A stretch of 64,000 nt of DNA from Caballeronia cordobensis (GCF_001544575.2 NZ_FCNY02000007.1:186001-250000), one strand, 5' to 3'. Positions 34,591 to 43,591 are shown, numbered from the stretch's first letter. The notes: generated by a model from the letters alone, not told the origin. Program-made: numbers and translations.

Positions 34591-34632
34591 TTGACAACCC
34601 GTGTTTCGCCTCCTAGCCTGCTAGCATGTTAG
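34591..34632 (+). promoter_or_regulatory. gntR promoter with 20-base palindromic operator
   Basis: TTGACA at 34591-34596 is followed after 17 bases by TAGCCT (34614-34619), a fair sigma70 layout for the gntR gene starting at 34651. Overlapping the -10 and likely start is CTAGCCTGCTAGCATGTTAG (34613-34632), which is self-complementary at eight of ten pairs and centred on TGCTAGCA. It is a natural operator candidate for the GntR regulator. It also lies in the intergenic region shared with the fuconate dehydratase gene. Confidence 0.55.
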
Positions 34633-34650
34633 TGCGAAATCCGGGGCGGC

Positions 34651-35379
34651 GTGAGCTCATCGACGAATGAAAACAGTCTTGCCGCCGACCCGTATCGCGC
34701 ATTGCCTCGATTGCACGGTTCGGAGCGCGGCAGCCTCACCGACGCGGTCGAGGAAGCCTTGCGCGCGGCCATCGTCAATCTCGCGCTGGAGCCGGGCATG
34801 ATGATCGACAAGCTCGCGGTGTGCGAGCGCATGGGCGTGTCGCGCTTTCCGGTTTCGTCCGCGCTGGCCAAGCTCGCGGCGGCGGGTCTCGTCGAAGTAT
34901 TGCCGCAACGCGGCACGCGCGTCATGCCGATCGTCATGCACGATATACGCCAGCATCTCTTCATACGCAGCGCGCTCGAAGTGGAGACCGTTCGCACGCT
35001 GGCCGTTGCGTGCGATGCAACCACGCTCGATGCGCTCGACGCCAATCTCGAGCGCGAACACGATGCGGTGCAGCAAGGCCTGCGCCGCGAGTTTCATGTG
35101 CTCGATCTCGCGTTTCATGCGCTGCTGCTCGATGCAATCGACCTGCCGCGCGTGAAGGAGATCGTCGCGGCCTCGCGCAACGCGCTCGATCGCGCGCGCC
35201 GGCTGATGGCGAGTCCCGAGCGGCACGCGCATACGCTCGCGGAGCACAGGCGCATTGCCGATGCCATCCGCAAGCGTGACGGCGAGGCCGCCGCGCGCGC
35301 GATGCACGATCACCTCGATGAAGTCGTCGCGGAACTGCGGCGCTTTTCGGCTGAAAGACCGGACCTGTTCAGGGAGTAG
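34651..35379 (+). CDS. GntR-family (FadR subfamily) transcriptional regulator
   Basis: A 242-residue regulator: winged helix at ~30-95 (LTDAVEEALRAAIVNLALEPGMMIDKLAVCERMGVSRFPVSSAL region), and a helical FCD effector domain with histidine/aspartate metal-type ligands (FHVLDLAFHALLLD; AEHRRIADAIRKRDGEAAARAMHDHLDE region). Sugar-acid catabolism operons commonly use such regulators with the acid as inducer. The gene starts with GTG at 34651; no in-frame ATG lies nearby. It probably controls the divergent dehydratase and the downstream ABC transporter. Confidence 0.87.
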   Translation: MSSSTNENSLAADPYRALPRLHGSERGSLTDAVEEALRAAIVNLALEPGMMIDKLAVCERMGVSRFPVSSALAKLAAAGLVEVLPQRGTRVMPIVMHDIRQHLFIRSALEVETVRTLAVACDATTLDALDANLEREHDAVQQGLRREFHVLDLAFHALLLDAIDLPRVKEIVAASRNALDRARRLMASPERHAHTLAEHRRIADAIRKRDGEAAARAMHDHLDEVVAELRRFSAERPDLFRE

Positions 35380-35428
35380 AAGACAAGAAAGAACCCAGCG
35401 TGATCAACCGCAATGGAGGAGACACACA

Positions 35429-36907
35429 ATGAACCTGTTCAAGCAAGCGGGCGCCGTGGCGGCGCTCGCGGCGGCCTGCTGTGCCGCATCGCCCGCGATG
35501 GCCGCCGATGACTTCAAGGGCGTGACCGTCAACGTGATGACTTTCGTCGGCCCGCAGATCGCCGAGCCGCTGCAACGCCGCGCGCCCGAGTTCGAAAAGC
35601 TGACGGGCGCGAAGGTGAACGTGCTGACGGTGCCGTTCTCCGATCTCTATCAGAAGCTCCTGACGGACTGGGCGTCCGGCACGAATTCCGTCGATGCCGC
35701 CGTGTTCGCGCCGCAATGGATGGTCGACTACACCAAGGGCGCGTTTCTCGAAGACCTGACGCAGCGCGTCGCGAAAGACGCGGCGCTGAAGGAAGACGAC
35801 GTGATGCCGTTCTTCGTCGACTTCTCGCAGAAGTACAACGGCAAGACCTATCTGGTCGCGCTCGACGGCGACTTTCAGATGGTCTATTACCGCACCGATA
35901 TTCTGAAGCAGCTCGGCAAGGAGCCGCCGAAGACGTGGGACGATTATCTCGACATCGCCAAGGCCGCGAACGGCAAGGCCTTCGGCGGCGACGGCAAGCC
36001 GGTCGCGGGCTCGTGCATTTCGAAGAAGCGCAATGCGCAGGCGTATTGGGCGATCATTTCCATTGCGGGCGGCTATCTGCAATCGAAGGGCACCGCGCAG
36101 GGCGCATTCTTCGATCCGCGCAACTTCAAGTCGCTCGTGAACAACGACGGCTTCAAGGAAGCCTTGCGCATCTACAAGGAATCGACGAGCTACGGCCCGC
36201 CCAACGAAATCAATCTCGATGTCGGCGATACGCGCAGCGCGTTCATCTCCGGCCATTGCGCCCTGACGCTCGACTGGGGCGATATCGGCGTGCTCGCTAT
36301 CGATCCGAAGCAATCGAAAGTGATCGACAAGGTCGGCGCGGTGATTCTGCCCGGCTCGCGCAAGGTGCTCGATCGCGATACGGGCAAGCTCGTGCCGTGC
36401 GATAAAACCACGTGTCCCTACGCAATCGACGGCGTGAATCATGCGCCGTTCGCCGCGTTCGGCGGCTGGTCGGGCGGCATCAATGCGAAGGCGAAGCCAA
36501 AGGTCAAGGACGCGGCCTATGCGTTCCTTTCGTTCATGAGCCAGCCGGCACAGTCGAACGTGGATGTGACGATCGGCGCATCGGGCTTCAATCCATACCG
36601 GCGCTCGCAGTTCACGGACATGTCGGCATGGAAGAAGGCGGGCATGAGCGATGCCGCGGCGAAGTCCTATCTCGGCGCGATTCAACAGAGCCTGCAAAGC
36701 CCGAACATGATCATCGATTTGCGCATTCCGCAGAATCAGCGCTACGAGCAGGTGGTGCTCGACACGGCGGTGGCGCGCTTCGTCGCGGGCGAACTCGATG
36801 CCGACGCAACCATGAAAGCCATCGACAGCGGCTGGAGCGAGATCACCGACGATCTCGGCAAGGACACCCAGTTGCGCGCATACAAGGCGTCGATCGGCGC
36901 GAAGTGA
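35429..36907 (+). CDS. CUT1-type sugar ABC transporter substrate-binding protein
   Basis: A 492-residue extracytoplasmic binding protein (type 1 family). The signal peptide has a basic start, Ala-rich core and cleavage after PAMA (~residue 27). The mature protein shows VTVNVMTFVGPQIAEPLQRRAPEFEKLTGAKV and later YWAIISIAGGYL and DGVNHAPFAAFGGWSGGIN, consistent with a large sugar-binding protein. The start at 35429 follows GGAGGAGACACACA. Forty-nine bases separate it from gntR. It delivers the substrate to the downstream permeases. Confidence 0.9.
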   Translation: MNLFKQAGAVAALAAACCAASPAMAADDFKGVTVNVMTFVGPQIAEPLQRRAPEFEKLTGAKVNVLTVPFSDLYQKLLTDWASGTNSVDAAVFAPQWMVDYTKGAFLEDLTQRVAKDAALKEDDVMPFFVDFSQKYNGKTYLVALDGDFQMVYYRTDILKQLGKEPPKTWDDYLDIAKAANGKAFGGDGKPVAGSCISKKRNAQAYWAIISIAGGYLQSKGTAQGAFFDPRNFKSLVNNDGFKEALRIYKESTSYGPPNEINLDVGDTRSAFISGHCALTLDWGDIGVLAIDPKQSKVIDKVGAVILPGSRKVLDRDTGKLVPCDKTTCPYAIDGVNHAPFAAFGGWSGGINAKAKPKVKDAAYAFLSFMSQPAQSNVDVTIGASGFNPYRRSQFTDMSAWKKAGMSDAAAKSYLGAIQQSLQSPNMIIDLRIPQNQRYEQVVLDTAVARFVAGELDADATMKAIDSGWSEITDDLGKDTQLRAYKASIGAK

Positions 36908-36954
36908 TGTTGTCACGCGGCGCGGATCGTGGTCCGCGCCGTCATGGAGACTCG

Positions 36955-38106
36955 ATGAATACGCCGTCGCACGCATCGCCGGTTAGCGCGCACGAACGTG
37001 GCTCGCGCGCACGCGTCGCCAACTGGCTCGACAGGCAGGCGCCTTATGTCTTCGTGCTGCCGACCGTGCTGCTGATTCTCGGGTTCTCGATCTTTCCGCT
37101 CGTCACGTCGGCCTATCTTTCGCTGACGCGTTTCGAACTGGGCGAAGGCGGATATCAATTGACCTTCACGGGCCTGCGCAATTTCGTGCGGCTCTTTTCC
37201 GGCAGTCAGCAGTATCACTTCACCGGCGTGTTTCGCGCGCCGGGCATCGTCAGCATCGCAGCGATGGCGATAGCCGTGCTCGCGGTGCTCGTCTGGTTCT
37301 ATCGTTACTTCGCAAGCGCACGGCGCTCGATCATGGGCGCGCTGGGCCGGCTGATCGCGGCGAGCACGTTTCTCGCACTCGTCTGGCTTGCGGCGAACAC
37401 GCTGGGCGGCGGCGGTGCGCTCGGCAGCCTGATGGTCACGATCTTCTATGTTCTCTCGGGCGTCGCGCTGCAATTTCTGATCGGACTCGGGCTCGCCTAT
37501 CTGTGCACGCTGCCGCTGAAAGGCGGGCGCTTCTTCCGGCTGCTGTTCTTTCTCCCGCTGATGGTGACGCCCGTCGGCATCGCCTACATGTTCCGCATGA
37601 TGGCGGATACGTCGATCGGCCCGCTCGCGCCGCTATGGTCGTGGCTCGGCCTGGGTCAGATCGCGTGGGCCGCCGACCCGTGGCTCGCGCGGCTCGTGGT
37701 CGTGATCGGCGATACGTGGCAATGGGTGCCCTTCATGTTCCTCGTGATGCTGGCGGCGCTCGAAGGCACGTCGCGCGAACAGATCGAAGCGGCGCAGTTG
37801 GACGGCGCATCTGCATGGCGCGTGTTTCGCGACGTGACGTGGCCGTCGATCGCGCCGGTCGCGGCGAGCGCCGTGCTGATTCGTTTGATCGAAGCGTTCA
37901 AGATCGTCGATTTGCCGAACGTGCTGACCAATGGCGGCCCCGGCATCGCGACCGAATCGATGACGCTGCATGCGTTCATCGAATGGCGCGCGCTGAATCT
38001 CGGCGGCGCGTCGGCGGTGGCGTACATGCTGTTCTTCGTCTCGACCATCGCATGCGTGTCGTTCTTCCAGTTCGTCGTGCGGCGCGCGCGGGGAGACCAG
38101 TCATGA
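36955..38106 (+). CDS. CUT1 sugar ABC transporter permease, MalF-like, with extra membrane segment
   Basis: A 383-residue inner-membrane permease. The C-terminal half has the usual EAA loop (EQIEAAQLDGASAWRVFRDVTWPSI) and five to six helices. Between the first helix and the conserved second helix (~residues 85-160) there is an insertion of about 80-90 residues with two extra hydrophobic stretches (VSIAAMAIAVLAVLVWFY and STFLALVWLAANTLGG), which ordinary ~290-residue LacF/MalF-like permeases lack. It starts at 36955 behind GGAGACTCG, and its stop overlaps the next start (ATGA). Confidence 0.9.
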   Translation: MNTPSHASPVSAHERGSRARVANWLDRQAPYVFVLPTVLLILGFSIFPLVTSAYLSLTRFELGEGGYQLTFTGLRNFVRLFSGSQQYHFTGVFRAPGIVSIAAMAIAVLAVLVWFYRYFASARRSIMGALGRLIAASTFLALVWLAANTLGGGGALGSLMVTIFYVLSGVALQFLIGLGLAYLCTLPLKGGRFFRLLFFLPLMVTPVGIAYMFRMMADTSIGPLAPLWSWLGLGQIAWAADPWLARLVVVIGDTWQWVPFMFLVMLAALEGTSREQIEAAQLDGASAWRVFRDVTWPSIAPVAASAVLIRLIEAFKIVDLPNVLTNGGPGIATESMTLHAFIEWRALNLGGASAVAYMLFFVSTIACVSFFQFVVRRARGDQS

Positions 38107-39140
38107 ACGCGCTCAAACGCTGGTTCGTGCCCGCGCGCGTGGACGAATTGCCTGCCGGCGGCAAGGCGATCGCGTATCTGTTGCTCGGGTTCTGGTCGCT
38201 CGTCGTGCTGTTTCCGCTGTACTGGATGGCGATCACATCGTTCAAGCTGCCGGTGGATGTTTCCACAGGACCGCTCTATCTTCCGTTCGTCGATTTCAAA
38301 CCGCATCTCGACGCGTGGCATTACATCTTCGTCGATCTCGGTCCCGACACGTATCGGCCTTACATGAACTCGCTGATCATCGCCGCGGGCAGCACGGCGG
38401 CCACGGTGTTTCTCGGCTCGATGGCGGCGTATGCGCTCGCGCGCATCGAGTACCGGCCACCGGTTGCGGCGGTGGGCCTCGGCGTGGTGTTGATCGCGCT
38501 GCTGATCGCGGCCGTCGCGTGGGGGCATGCCGATTTGCGCATCGCGCTTGCGGTGGCGTTCGCGCTCTTCTTTCTGCTGCTGCGGCCGATCATGCGCCGC
38601 GCGCATCGACGGCTCAACAATGACGACATTCTGTTCTGGGTCGTGTCGCAGCGCATTCTGCCGCCCGTCGTCACGGTGATCCCCATCTATCTCATCTTCA
38701 GGGATGTCGGGCTGCTCGATACGCATCTCGCGCTCATCATCACGTATGCGACGGCGAACCTGCCGATCGTGGTCTGGCTGATGTTCGATTTCTTCGAAGG
38801 CGTGCCGCGCGAGATCGAAGAAAGCGCGCAGATCGACGGCGCGACGCGCTTCTCGATTCTCTTCGGCATCGTGCTGCCCTTAGTGGCGCCGGGCCTCGTT
38901 GCGACGAGTCTGCTCGTGCTGATCCTGTCGTGGAACGAATACCTCTTCGCGCTCTTTCTGACGACCGCGAATGCGCAGACGATGCCGCTGCTCGTCGCCG
39001 CGCAGAACGCGACGCGGGGTCCGCAATGGTGGAACATGTCGGTGCTGATACTCATCATGATCCTGCCGGTGATGCTGCTCACGCTCACGCTGCAGCGCTT
39101 CATCGTGCGGGGCATTCTCGTGGGAGCGGTGAAAGGATGA
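38103..39140 (+). CDS. CUT1 sugar ABC transporter permease, MalG-like, with extra membrane segment
   Basis: A 345-residue permease with an EAA loop EIEESAQIDGATRFSILFGIVLPL and ending HLTLQRFIVRGI-like sequence typical of MalG (LTLQRFIVRGILVGAVKG). Usual members are ~280 residues; here two extra hydrophobic stretches (AVGLGVVLIALLIAAVAWG and IALAVAFALFFLLLRPI) lie between the second and third core helices. The same trait occurs in the partner permease. The start overlaps the previous stop as ATGA (38103-38106), and its own stop overlaps the ATPase start. Confidence 0.9.
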   Translation: MNALKRWFVPARVDELPAGGKAIAYLLLGFWSLVVLFPLYWMAITSFKLPVDVSTGPLYLPFVDFKPHLDAWHYIFVDLGPDTYRPYMNSLIIAAGSTAATVFLGSMAAYALARIEYRPPVAAVGLGVVLIALLIAAVAWGHADLRIALAVAFALFFLLLRPIMRRAHRRLNNDDILFWVVSQRILPPVVTVIPIYLIFRDVGLLDTHLALIITYATANLPIVVWLMFDFFEGVPREIEESAQIDGATRFSILFGIVLPLVAPGLVATSLLVLILSWNEYLFALFLTTANAQTMPLLVAAQNATRGPQWWNMSVLILIMILPVMLLTLTLQRFIVRGILVGAVKG

Positions 39141-40270
39141 CGGTCATGGAAAGCGAGGCGGCGAAGCTCGACGACACCCGCCTGACGAAGATCGCGGCGG
39201 CGCGACAGTCCAAGAGTGTGTCGTTGCGAAACGTCGGCAAGATGTTCGGCGACACGCGCGTGCTGCGCGACCTGTCGCTCGACGTGCAGGCGGGCGAATT
39301 TCTTGTGCTGCTCGGCGAATCGGGCTGCGGCAAGACGACGGCCTTGCGCATCGTCGCGGGGCTCGAATCGGCGACGGAAGGCGCGGTGTTCGTCGGCGAT
39401 ACCGATGTCACGCATCAGCTTCCGCGCGACCGCGATGTGGCGATGGTGTTTCAGTCGTACGCGCTCTATCCGCACAAGACGGTGTTCGAGAACATTGCGT
39501 ATCCGCTCATCGTGAGAAAGCGCCCGAAGGCCGAGATCGAGGCGGCCGTGCGCGAAGTGGCCGCGAGCGTGCAGCTCGAACCTTTGCTTGCGCGTTTGCC
39601 GCGTCAGTTGTCGGGCGGGCAGCGTCAGCGCGTGGCGCTTGCGCGCGCGATCGTGCGGCGGCCTGCCGCGTTCCTGATGGACGAGCCGCTTTCCAATCTC
39701 GACGCCAAGCTGCGCGGTCACATGCGCGCCGAATTGAAGCACATGCAACACGAGCTCGGCATCACGACGATCTACGTGACGCACGATCAGATCGAAGCGA
39801 TGACGCTCGCGCACCGCGTCGCTGTCCTCGACAAGGGCGCGTTGCAGCAGCTGGATACACCCGCGCGCATCTATTCCGATCCGGCGAACCTGTTCGTGGC
39901 GGGCTTCATCGGTTCGCCGCCGATGAATTTTCTGCGCGGCACGCTGGCGCAGGGACGTTTCGATGCACCCGGCCTGTCACTTCAGCCTGAAGCGCCATTG
40001 CGTCACGAAGGCAGCGCGACGCTCGGCGTGCGTCCCGAGGAATGTGCATTGACGCGCCCGGGCGAGGGCGAATTGCAGGGACGCATCTATTCGGTCGAAC
40101 TGATCGGCGATCATTCGCTCGTTACGCTGCACGTGGGCGAGCAGCCGATCGTCGTGAAGGTGCCGAATACTTTTGCGGGCGAGATCGGGGGCGCTGCGGG
40201 CGTGCGTGTGAATCGCGAACGCATTTACTTCTTCGACGAGAGCGGTGCGCGCATCAAGAAAGCTGTTTGA
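39137..40270 (+). CDS. CUT1 sugar ABC transporter ATPase (MalK/UgpC family)
   Basis: A 377-residue ATPase with Walker A GESGCGKTT (~61), the signature LSGGQRQR (~158), Walker B FLMDEPLSNLDAK (~179), switch histidine VTHDQ (~214), and a C-terminal OB-type regulatory domain (GVRPEECAL...). This two-domain form energises carbohydrate uptake. The ATG at 39137 overlaps the preceding stop (ATGA); a second ATG at 39146 is possible. It completes the binding protein-permease-permease-ATPase operon. Confidence 0.94.
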   Translation: MTVMESEAAKLDDTRLTKIAAARQSKSVSLRNVGKMFGDTRVLRDLSLDVQAGEFLVLLGESGCGKTTALRIVAGLESATEGAVFVGDTDVTHQLPRDRDVAMVFQSYALYPHKTVFENIAYPLIVRKRPKAEIEAAVREVAASVQLEPLLARLPRQLSGGQRQRVALARAIVRRPAAFLMDEPLSNLDAKLRGHMRAELKHMQHELGITTIYVTHDQIEAMTLAHRVAVLDKGALQQLDTPARIYSDPANLFVAGFIGSPPMNFLRGTLAQGRFDAPGLSLQPEAPLRHEGSATLGVRPEECALTRPGEGELQGRIYSVELIGDHSLVTLHVGEQPIVVKVPNTFAGEIGGAAGVRVNRERIYFFDESGARIKKAV

Positions 40271-40332
40271 AAAACGTACTTTCGTGCGTCGTCTATATTG
40301 AATGCATGGGATTCGATAGTTGGAGGCGCGAA

Positions 40333-40842
40333 ATGCGGCGCATCTATTTTCTACTGCCCAGCGTAGCGAGCGCGAAGGGAATCATCGACGAACTGCTGCT
40401 CAAGCGGATCGAATGGCGGCATATTCATGTGCTCGCGCGGCCTCATACGCCGCTTGCGGACTTGCCGGAAGCTACGCTGGTTCAACGCACCGATCTATTG
40501 CCGGCGCTTGCGCGCGGAACGGCGGCGGGCGGCGTGACGGGCGCGCTCGCCGGGCTCGTGGCGATGGCGTTTCCGCCGGCGGGGTTGACGATTGCCGGTG
40601 GGGTCGTGGTTTGCATGACGCTTGCGAGCATGGGGTTTGGGGCGTGGGCCGCCACGATGATCGGGGTTGGGATTCCTAATACGCGGTTGCGGCGGTTCGA
40701 GCATGCGATCGATCAAGGGGAATTGTTGATGATGGTGGATGTGCCTACGGGGCGGCTCGAGGAGATCGAGGCTCTTGTCAAGAGTCATCATCCGGAGGCG
40801 GATCTTGAAGGGGCGGATCCTACTATTCCTGCTTTTCCTTGA
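40333..40842 (+). CDS. putative membrane-associated hypothetical protein with Gly-rich hairpin
   Basis: A 169-residue protein. A beta-alpha start (RRIYFLLPSVASAKGIIDELLLKRI) is followed by a pair of glycine-rich hydrophobic segments (AAGGVTGALAGLVAMAFPPAGLTI and GGVVVCMTLASMGFGAWAATMIG region) and a C-terminal domain with ELLMMVDVPTGRLEEIEALV. The layout matches DUF1269-like membrane proteins. The ATG at 40333 is preferred because GGAGG lies six bases upstream; an ATG at 40306 would extend it. Function unknown. Confidence 0.65.
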   Translation: MRRIYFLLPSVASAKGIIDELLLKRIEWRHIHVLARPHTPLADLPEATLVQRTDLLPALARGTAAGGVTGALAGLVAMAFPPAGLTIAGGVVVCMTLASMGFGAWAATMIGVGIPNTRLRRFEHAIDQGELLMMVDVPTGRLEEIEALVKSHHPEADLEGADPTIPAFP

Positions 40843-40860
40843 GGTTTTTGGTTTTGGTTT

Positions 40861-41453
40861 CGTGGAACTTGCTTTGGTGTTGGTCTATTAGCACTGCCCC
40901 TCCCCGGGGCGGGGGTAACTTTCTTTGCTGCTGCAAAGAAAGTCACCAAAGAAAGCAGCCTTCTCACCGCCCGCGGTCACACGCACGTTGGCCATTTTTC
41001 TCCTCGGGGAATGGTCCTCGCCTAAAGAGTGCCCCCATAGGCCCGATCGGGCTTGGATCGCGCACGGTCTGACAAGCCAGTGCGCGAAGCGCACTGGTTC
41101 AGCACGAAATAGCTTCGGCACAGCGCTACGCGCTGCCGTTGGGTATGCCGGGGAAACCCACGCATACCCGATTGACCCATCGGCCGCGAAGCGGGCCGGA
41201 ACTTGAAATGGCTGTACCGGTTCGTTAAGCGGCGCGATGTGACGGACCGTGCGCGATCCAAGCTCGATTGGGTTTATGAGGGCACTCTTTAGGCGAGGGC
41301 CGTTCCCCGAGGAGAATAGTGGCCAAACTGCGTGTGACCGCGGGCGGTGACAAAGCTGCTTTCTTTGGTGACTTTCTTTGCAGCAGCAAAGAAAGTTACC
41401 CCCGCCCCGGGGAGGGGCAGCGCCAATAGACCGACACGAATACAAGCTCCACG
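40861..41453. repeat. 593-bp nearly perfect palindromic element (209-base inverted arms, hairpin-rich core)
   Basis: The left arm 40861-41069 and the reverse complement of the right arm 41245-41453 align over 209 bases without gaps; I counted 20 differences (about 90% identity), 14 of them transitions. Each arm carries its own perfect hairpin ACTTTCTTTGC-TGCT-GCAAAGAAAGT. The 175-base core has further hairpins, including CCAGTGCGC-GAA-GCGCACTGG (41077-41097), CAGCGC-TAC-GCGCTG (41121-41135), GGGTATGC/GCATACCC (41141-41169) and CGGCCGC-GAA-GCGGGCCG (41181-41198). No transposase or target duplication is seen. The minus-strand frame 40888-41529 across it is likely not coding, because the plus-strand frame in the left arm encodes the same peptide motifs. 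Confidence 0.9.
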
Positions 41454-41579
41454 ACGAAAACAAAGACCGCAAACGTTTCGTCACGCACGATGCGCTAATA
41501 TCCCCCATCAACAGCAATCCAAACCCCAAACCCCAAACCCGAACGAACGTTCAAAAACCCCCGAAGGAACAAAACCCCG

Positions 41580-42344
41580 ATGCGCCGTGTGGTCTTCAAT
41601 CAAAAGGGTGGCGTAGGCAAATCCACCATCGTCTGCAATCTCGCCGCGATCAGCGCCTCCCGCGGCTTGCGCACACTGGTCATCGATCTCGATCCGCAAG
41701 GCAATGCGAGCCAGTATCTGCTCGGCGCCGACGCCCGCGACGCCCAGCCGAATCTCGCGAGTTTCTTCGAATCGGCATTGAGCTACAGCTTTCGCGAACC
41801 GGCGTTCGCTTCCTTCATCCATTCGACGCCGTTCGAAAATCTCGACATCGTGCCGTCGCATCCGAATCTGGAATCGCTGCAAAGCAAGCTCGAATCGCGC
41901 TACAAGATCTATAAGCTGCGCGACGCGCTGAAAGGCCTGCAAGACTACGACGCCGTCTATATCGACACGCCGCCCGCGCTCAACTTCTTCACGCGCTCCG
42001 CGCTGATCGCCGTCGAGCGCTGTCTGATTCCCTTCGATTGCGACGATTTCTCGCGCCGCGCGCTGTACTCCGTGCTCGAAAACGTGCAGGAAATCCGCCA
42101 CGATCACAATCCGGACCTGAGCGTCGAAGGCATCGTCATCAATCAGTTTCAGCCGCGCGCGAGCCTGCCGCAGCAACTCGTCGACGAACTGCGCGGCGAA
42201 GACTTGCCCGTGCTCAATTCGCATCTGTCGCTCTCCGTGAAAATCCGCGAGAGTCATCAGCACGCGCGCCCGATGATCTACCTCGAACCGCGTCACAAGC
42301 TCGCGCAAGAGTATCTCGCGCTGCACGAGGAACTGAACGGATGA
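41580..42344 (+). CDS. orphan ParA-family ATPase
   Basis: A 254-residue deviant-Walker ATPase with KGGVGKST (residues 9-16), the switch region VIDLDPQGNASQYLLG, and VYIDTPPALNFFTRSAL. ParA proteins position plasmids, chromosomes or other cargo. No parB gene follows, unlike true partition loci; the next gene is a LysR regulator. The C-terminus is of the standard length. It lies 127 bases after the large palindromic element. Confidence 0.85.
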   Translation: MRRVVFNQKGGVGKSTIVCNLAAISASRGLRTLVIDLDPQGNASQYLLGADARDAQPNLASFFESALSYSFREPAFASFIHSTPFENLDIVPSHPNLESLQSKLESRYKIYKLRDALKGLQDYDAVYIDTPPALNFFTRSALIAVERCLIPFDCDDFSRRALYSVLENVQEIRHDHNPDLSVEGIVINQFQPRASLPQQLVDELRGEDLPVLNSHLSLSVKIRESHQHARPMIYLEPRHKLAQEYLALHEELNG

Positions 42345-42430
42345 TGCGACGCGTGCAATAGTCGGGAATAAATCGGCGTCGCGGACGTTCATGCAGGAGA
42401 CAGGCGCATTCCGTTGCGCCGCATTTCCCG

Positions 42431-43414
42431 ATGATCACGCACATGACGACCGTTCCCTCGCAGGCCCATCCCGCACCCAACGGACCTCCCTCGACAGAAA
42501 GCCTCTCCGGCATGGTCGCTTTCGTGCGCGCGGCGGAATCGGGCAGTTTCGTGGCGGCGGGACGCGCGCTCGGCCTGTCGGCGTCGGCGGTGGGCAAGAG
42601 CGTGATGCGGCTGGAAGCGAAACTCGGCGTGCAACTGCTCAATCGCACGACGCGCAGGATCGGCCTCACGCACGAAGGCGCGCGCTTCTTCGCGCGCTGC
42701 AAACGCATGCTGGCCGATCTCGAAGAGGCGGAGAACGAGCTGTTTCATTCGACCTCGTCGCCGCGCGGGCGGTTGCGCATCGCCGCGCCATCGCTCGGCG
42801 GCCGTCTCCTGTTGCCGCTCGTGCCGGAATTCAGGCGGCGCTATCCCGACATCGAACTCGATATCGATTTCAGCGACCGCATGGTCGATGTCACGCAGGA
42901 AGGCTATGACGCGGTGATCCGCACCGGTCGTCTCGCCGATTCGCAGTTGCTCGCGCGCCCGCTCGCGCAATACGGCCCGGTCGTGGTCGGCTCGCCCGCC
43001 TATTTTACGGGTCACGGCGAGCCCGCGACGCCCGCCGATCTCGAAGGCCATGCGTGCATCCGCTTCCGTTCCCCGGCAAGCGGGCGGTCCGAGCCATGGC
43101 GCTTTGCGCGCGACGATCACAGCTTCGCCATCGATCCGCACGCGACGCTCACCTTCAACGACATGGAAGCCGTGCTCGCCGCCTGCATCTCGGGGCTAGG
43201 CCTCGCATGCGTGCCGGATTTCATCGCGAAGGGCGCGCTCGAAGGCGGCCTGCTGCGCGCGGTGCTCGGCGCGCACATGGGCACGGAAGGCGTGTTCCAT
43301 ATTCTCTGGCCGCCGAGCCGTCACGAAGCGCCGCGCCTGCGCGCGTTCATCGATCACGTCGCATCGCGGCTAGGCGGCCTGCCGTCGCACGAAGTGCGAT
43401 TCCGCGCCGCCTGA
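42431..43414 (+). CDS. LysR-family transcriptional regulator
   Basis: A 327-residue LysR regulator. The winged helix is at ~22-85 (GMVAFVRAAESGSFVAAGRALGLSASAVGKSVMRLE), slightly longer at the N-terminus than usual. The effector domain follows (GRLRIAAPSLGGRLLLPLVPEF) and ends with ALRAF-like sequence. It lacks an obvious divergent target; the neighbouring zinc-ribbon gene converges on it. The start ATG at 42431 is the first plausible start; another at 42443 is possible. Confidence 0.82.
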   Translation: MITHMTTVPSQAHPAPNGPPSTESLSGMVAFVRAAESGSFVAAGRALGLSASAVGKSVMRLEAKLGVQLLNRTTRRIGLTHEGARFFARCKRMLADLEEAENELFHSTSSPRGRLRIAAPSLGGRLLLPLVPEFRRRYPDIELDIDFSDRMVDVTQEGYDAVIRTGRLADSQLLARPLAQYGPVVVGSPAYFTGHGEPATPADLEGHACIRFRSPASGRSEPWRFARDDHSFAIDPHATLTFNDMEAVLAACISGLGLACVPDFIAKGALEGGLLRAVLGAHMGTEGVFHILWPPSRHEAPRLRAFIDHVASRLGGLPSHEVRFRAA

Positions 43415-43426
43415 TGCGTCAATGCG

Positions 43427-43591
43427 TCAGCTTTTCTTGGTCGTCTTCGCGACGAACGGCGCCGGCGCGTGCGCGATCTTCTCGCTGCCGCACTTCGGGC
43501 ATTTGAGTTGCACCGTTGCATGCTCGGCGATGTGCTCCGCGTGTTCGAAGGTCTCGCCGCAATCCTGGCAACGGTATTGATAAGTCGGCAT
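43427..43591 (-). CDS. FmdB-like zinc-ribbon protein
   Basis: A 54-residue protein read on the minus strand: MPTYQYRCQDCGETF at the start and CPKCGSEKI near the middle, giving two CxxC knuckles of a small zinc ribbon. This is the typical FmdB-family size and start. Start at 43591 behind GGAGGAAGCC. Such proteins are thought to regulate gene expression but remain uncharacterised. The longer frame 43419-43640 on the same strand is an out-of-frame shadow. Confidence 0.82.
   Translation of the reverse strand: MPTYQYRCQDCGETFEHAEHIAEHATVQLKCPKCGSEKIAHAPAPFVAKTTKKS

Noticed and set aside
40888..41529. Minus-strand frame of 213 codons across the large inverted element
   Set aside because: Its peptide is mirrored by a plus-strand frame in the left arm, so it arises from the palindrome; no ribosome site or family.
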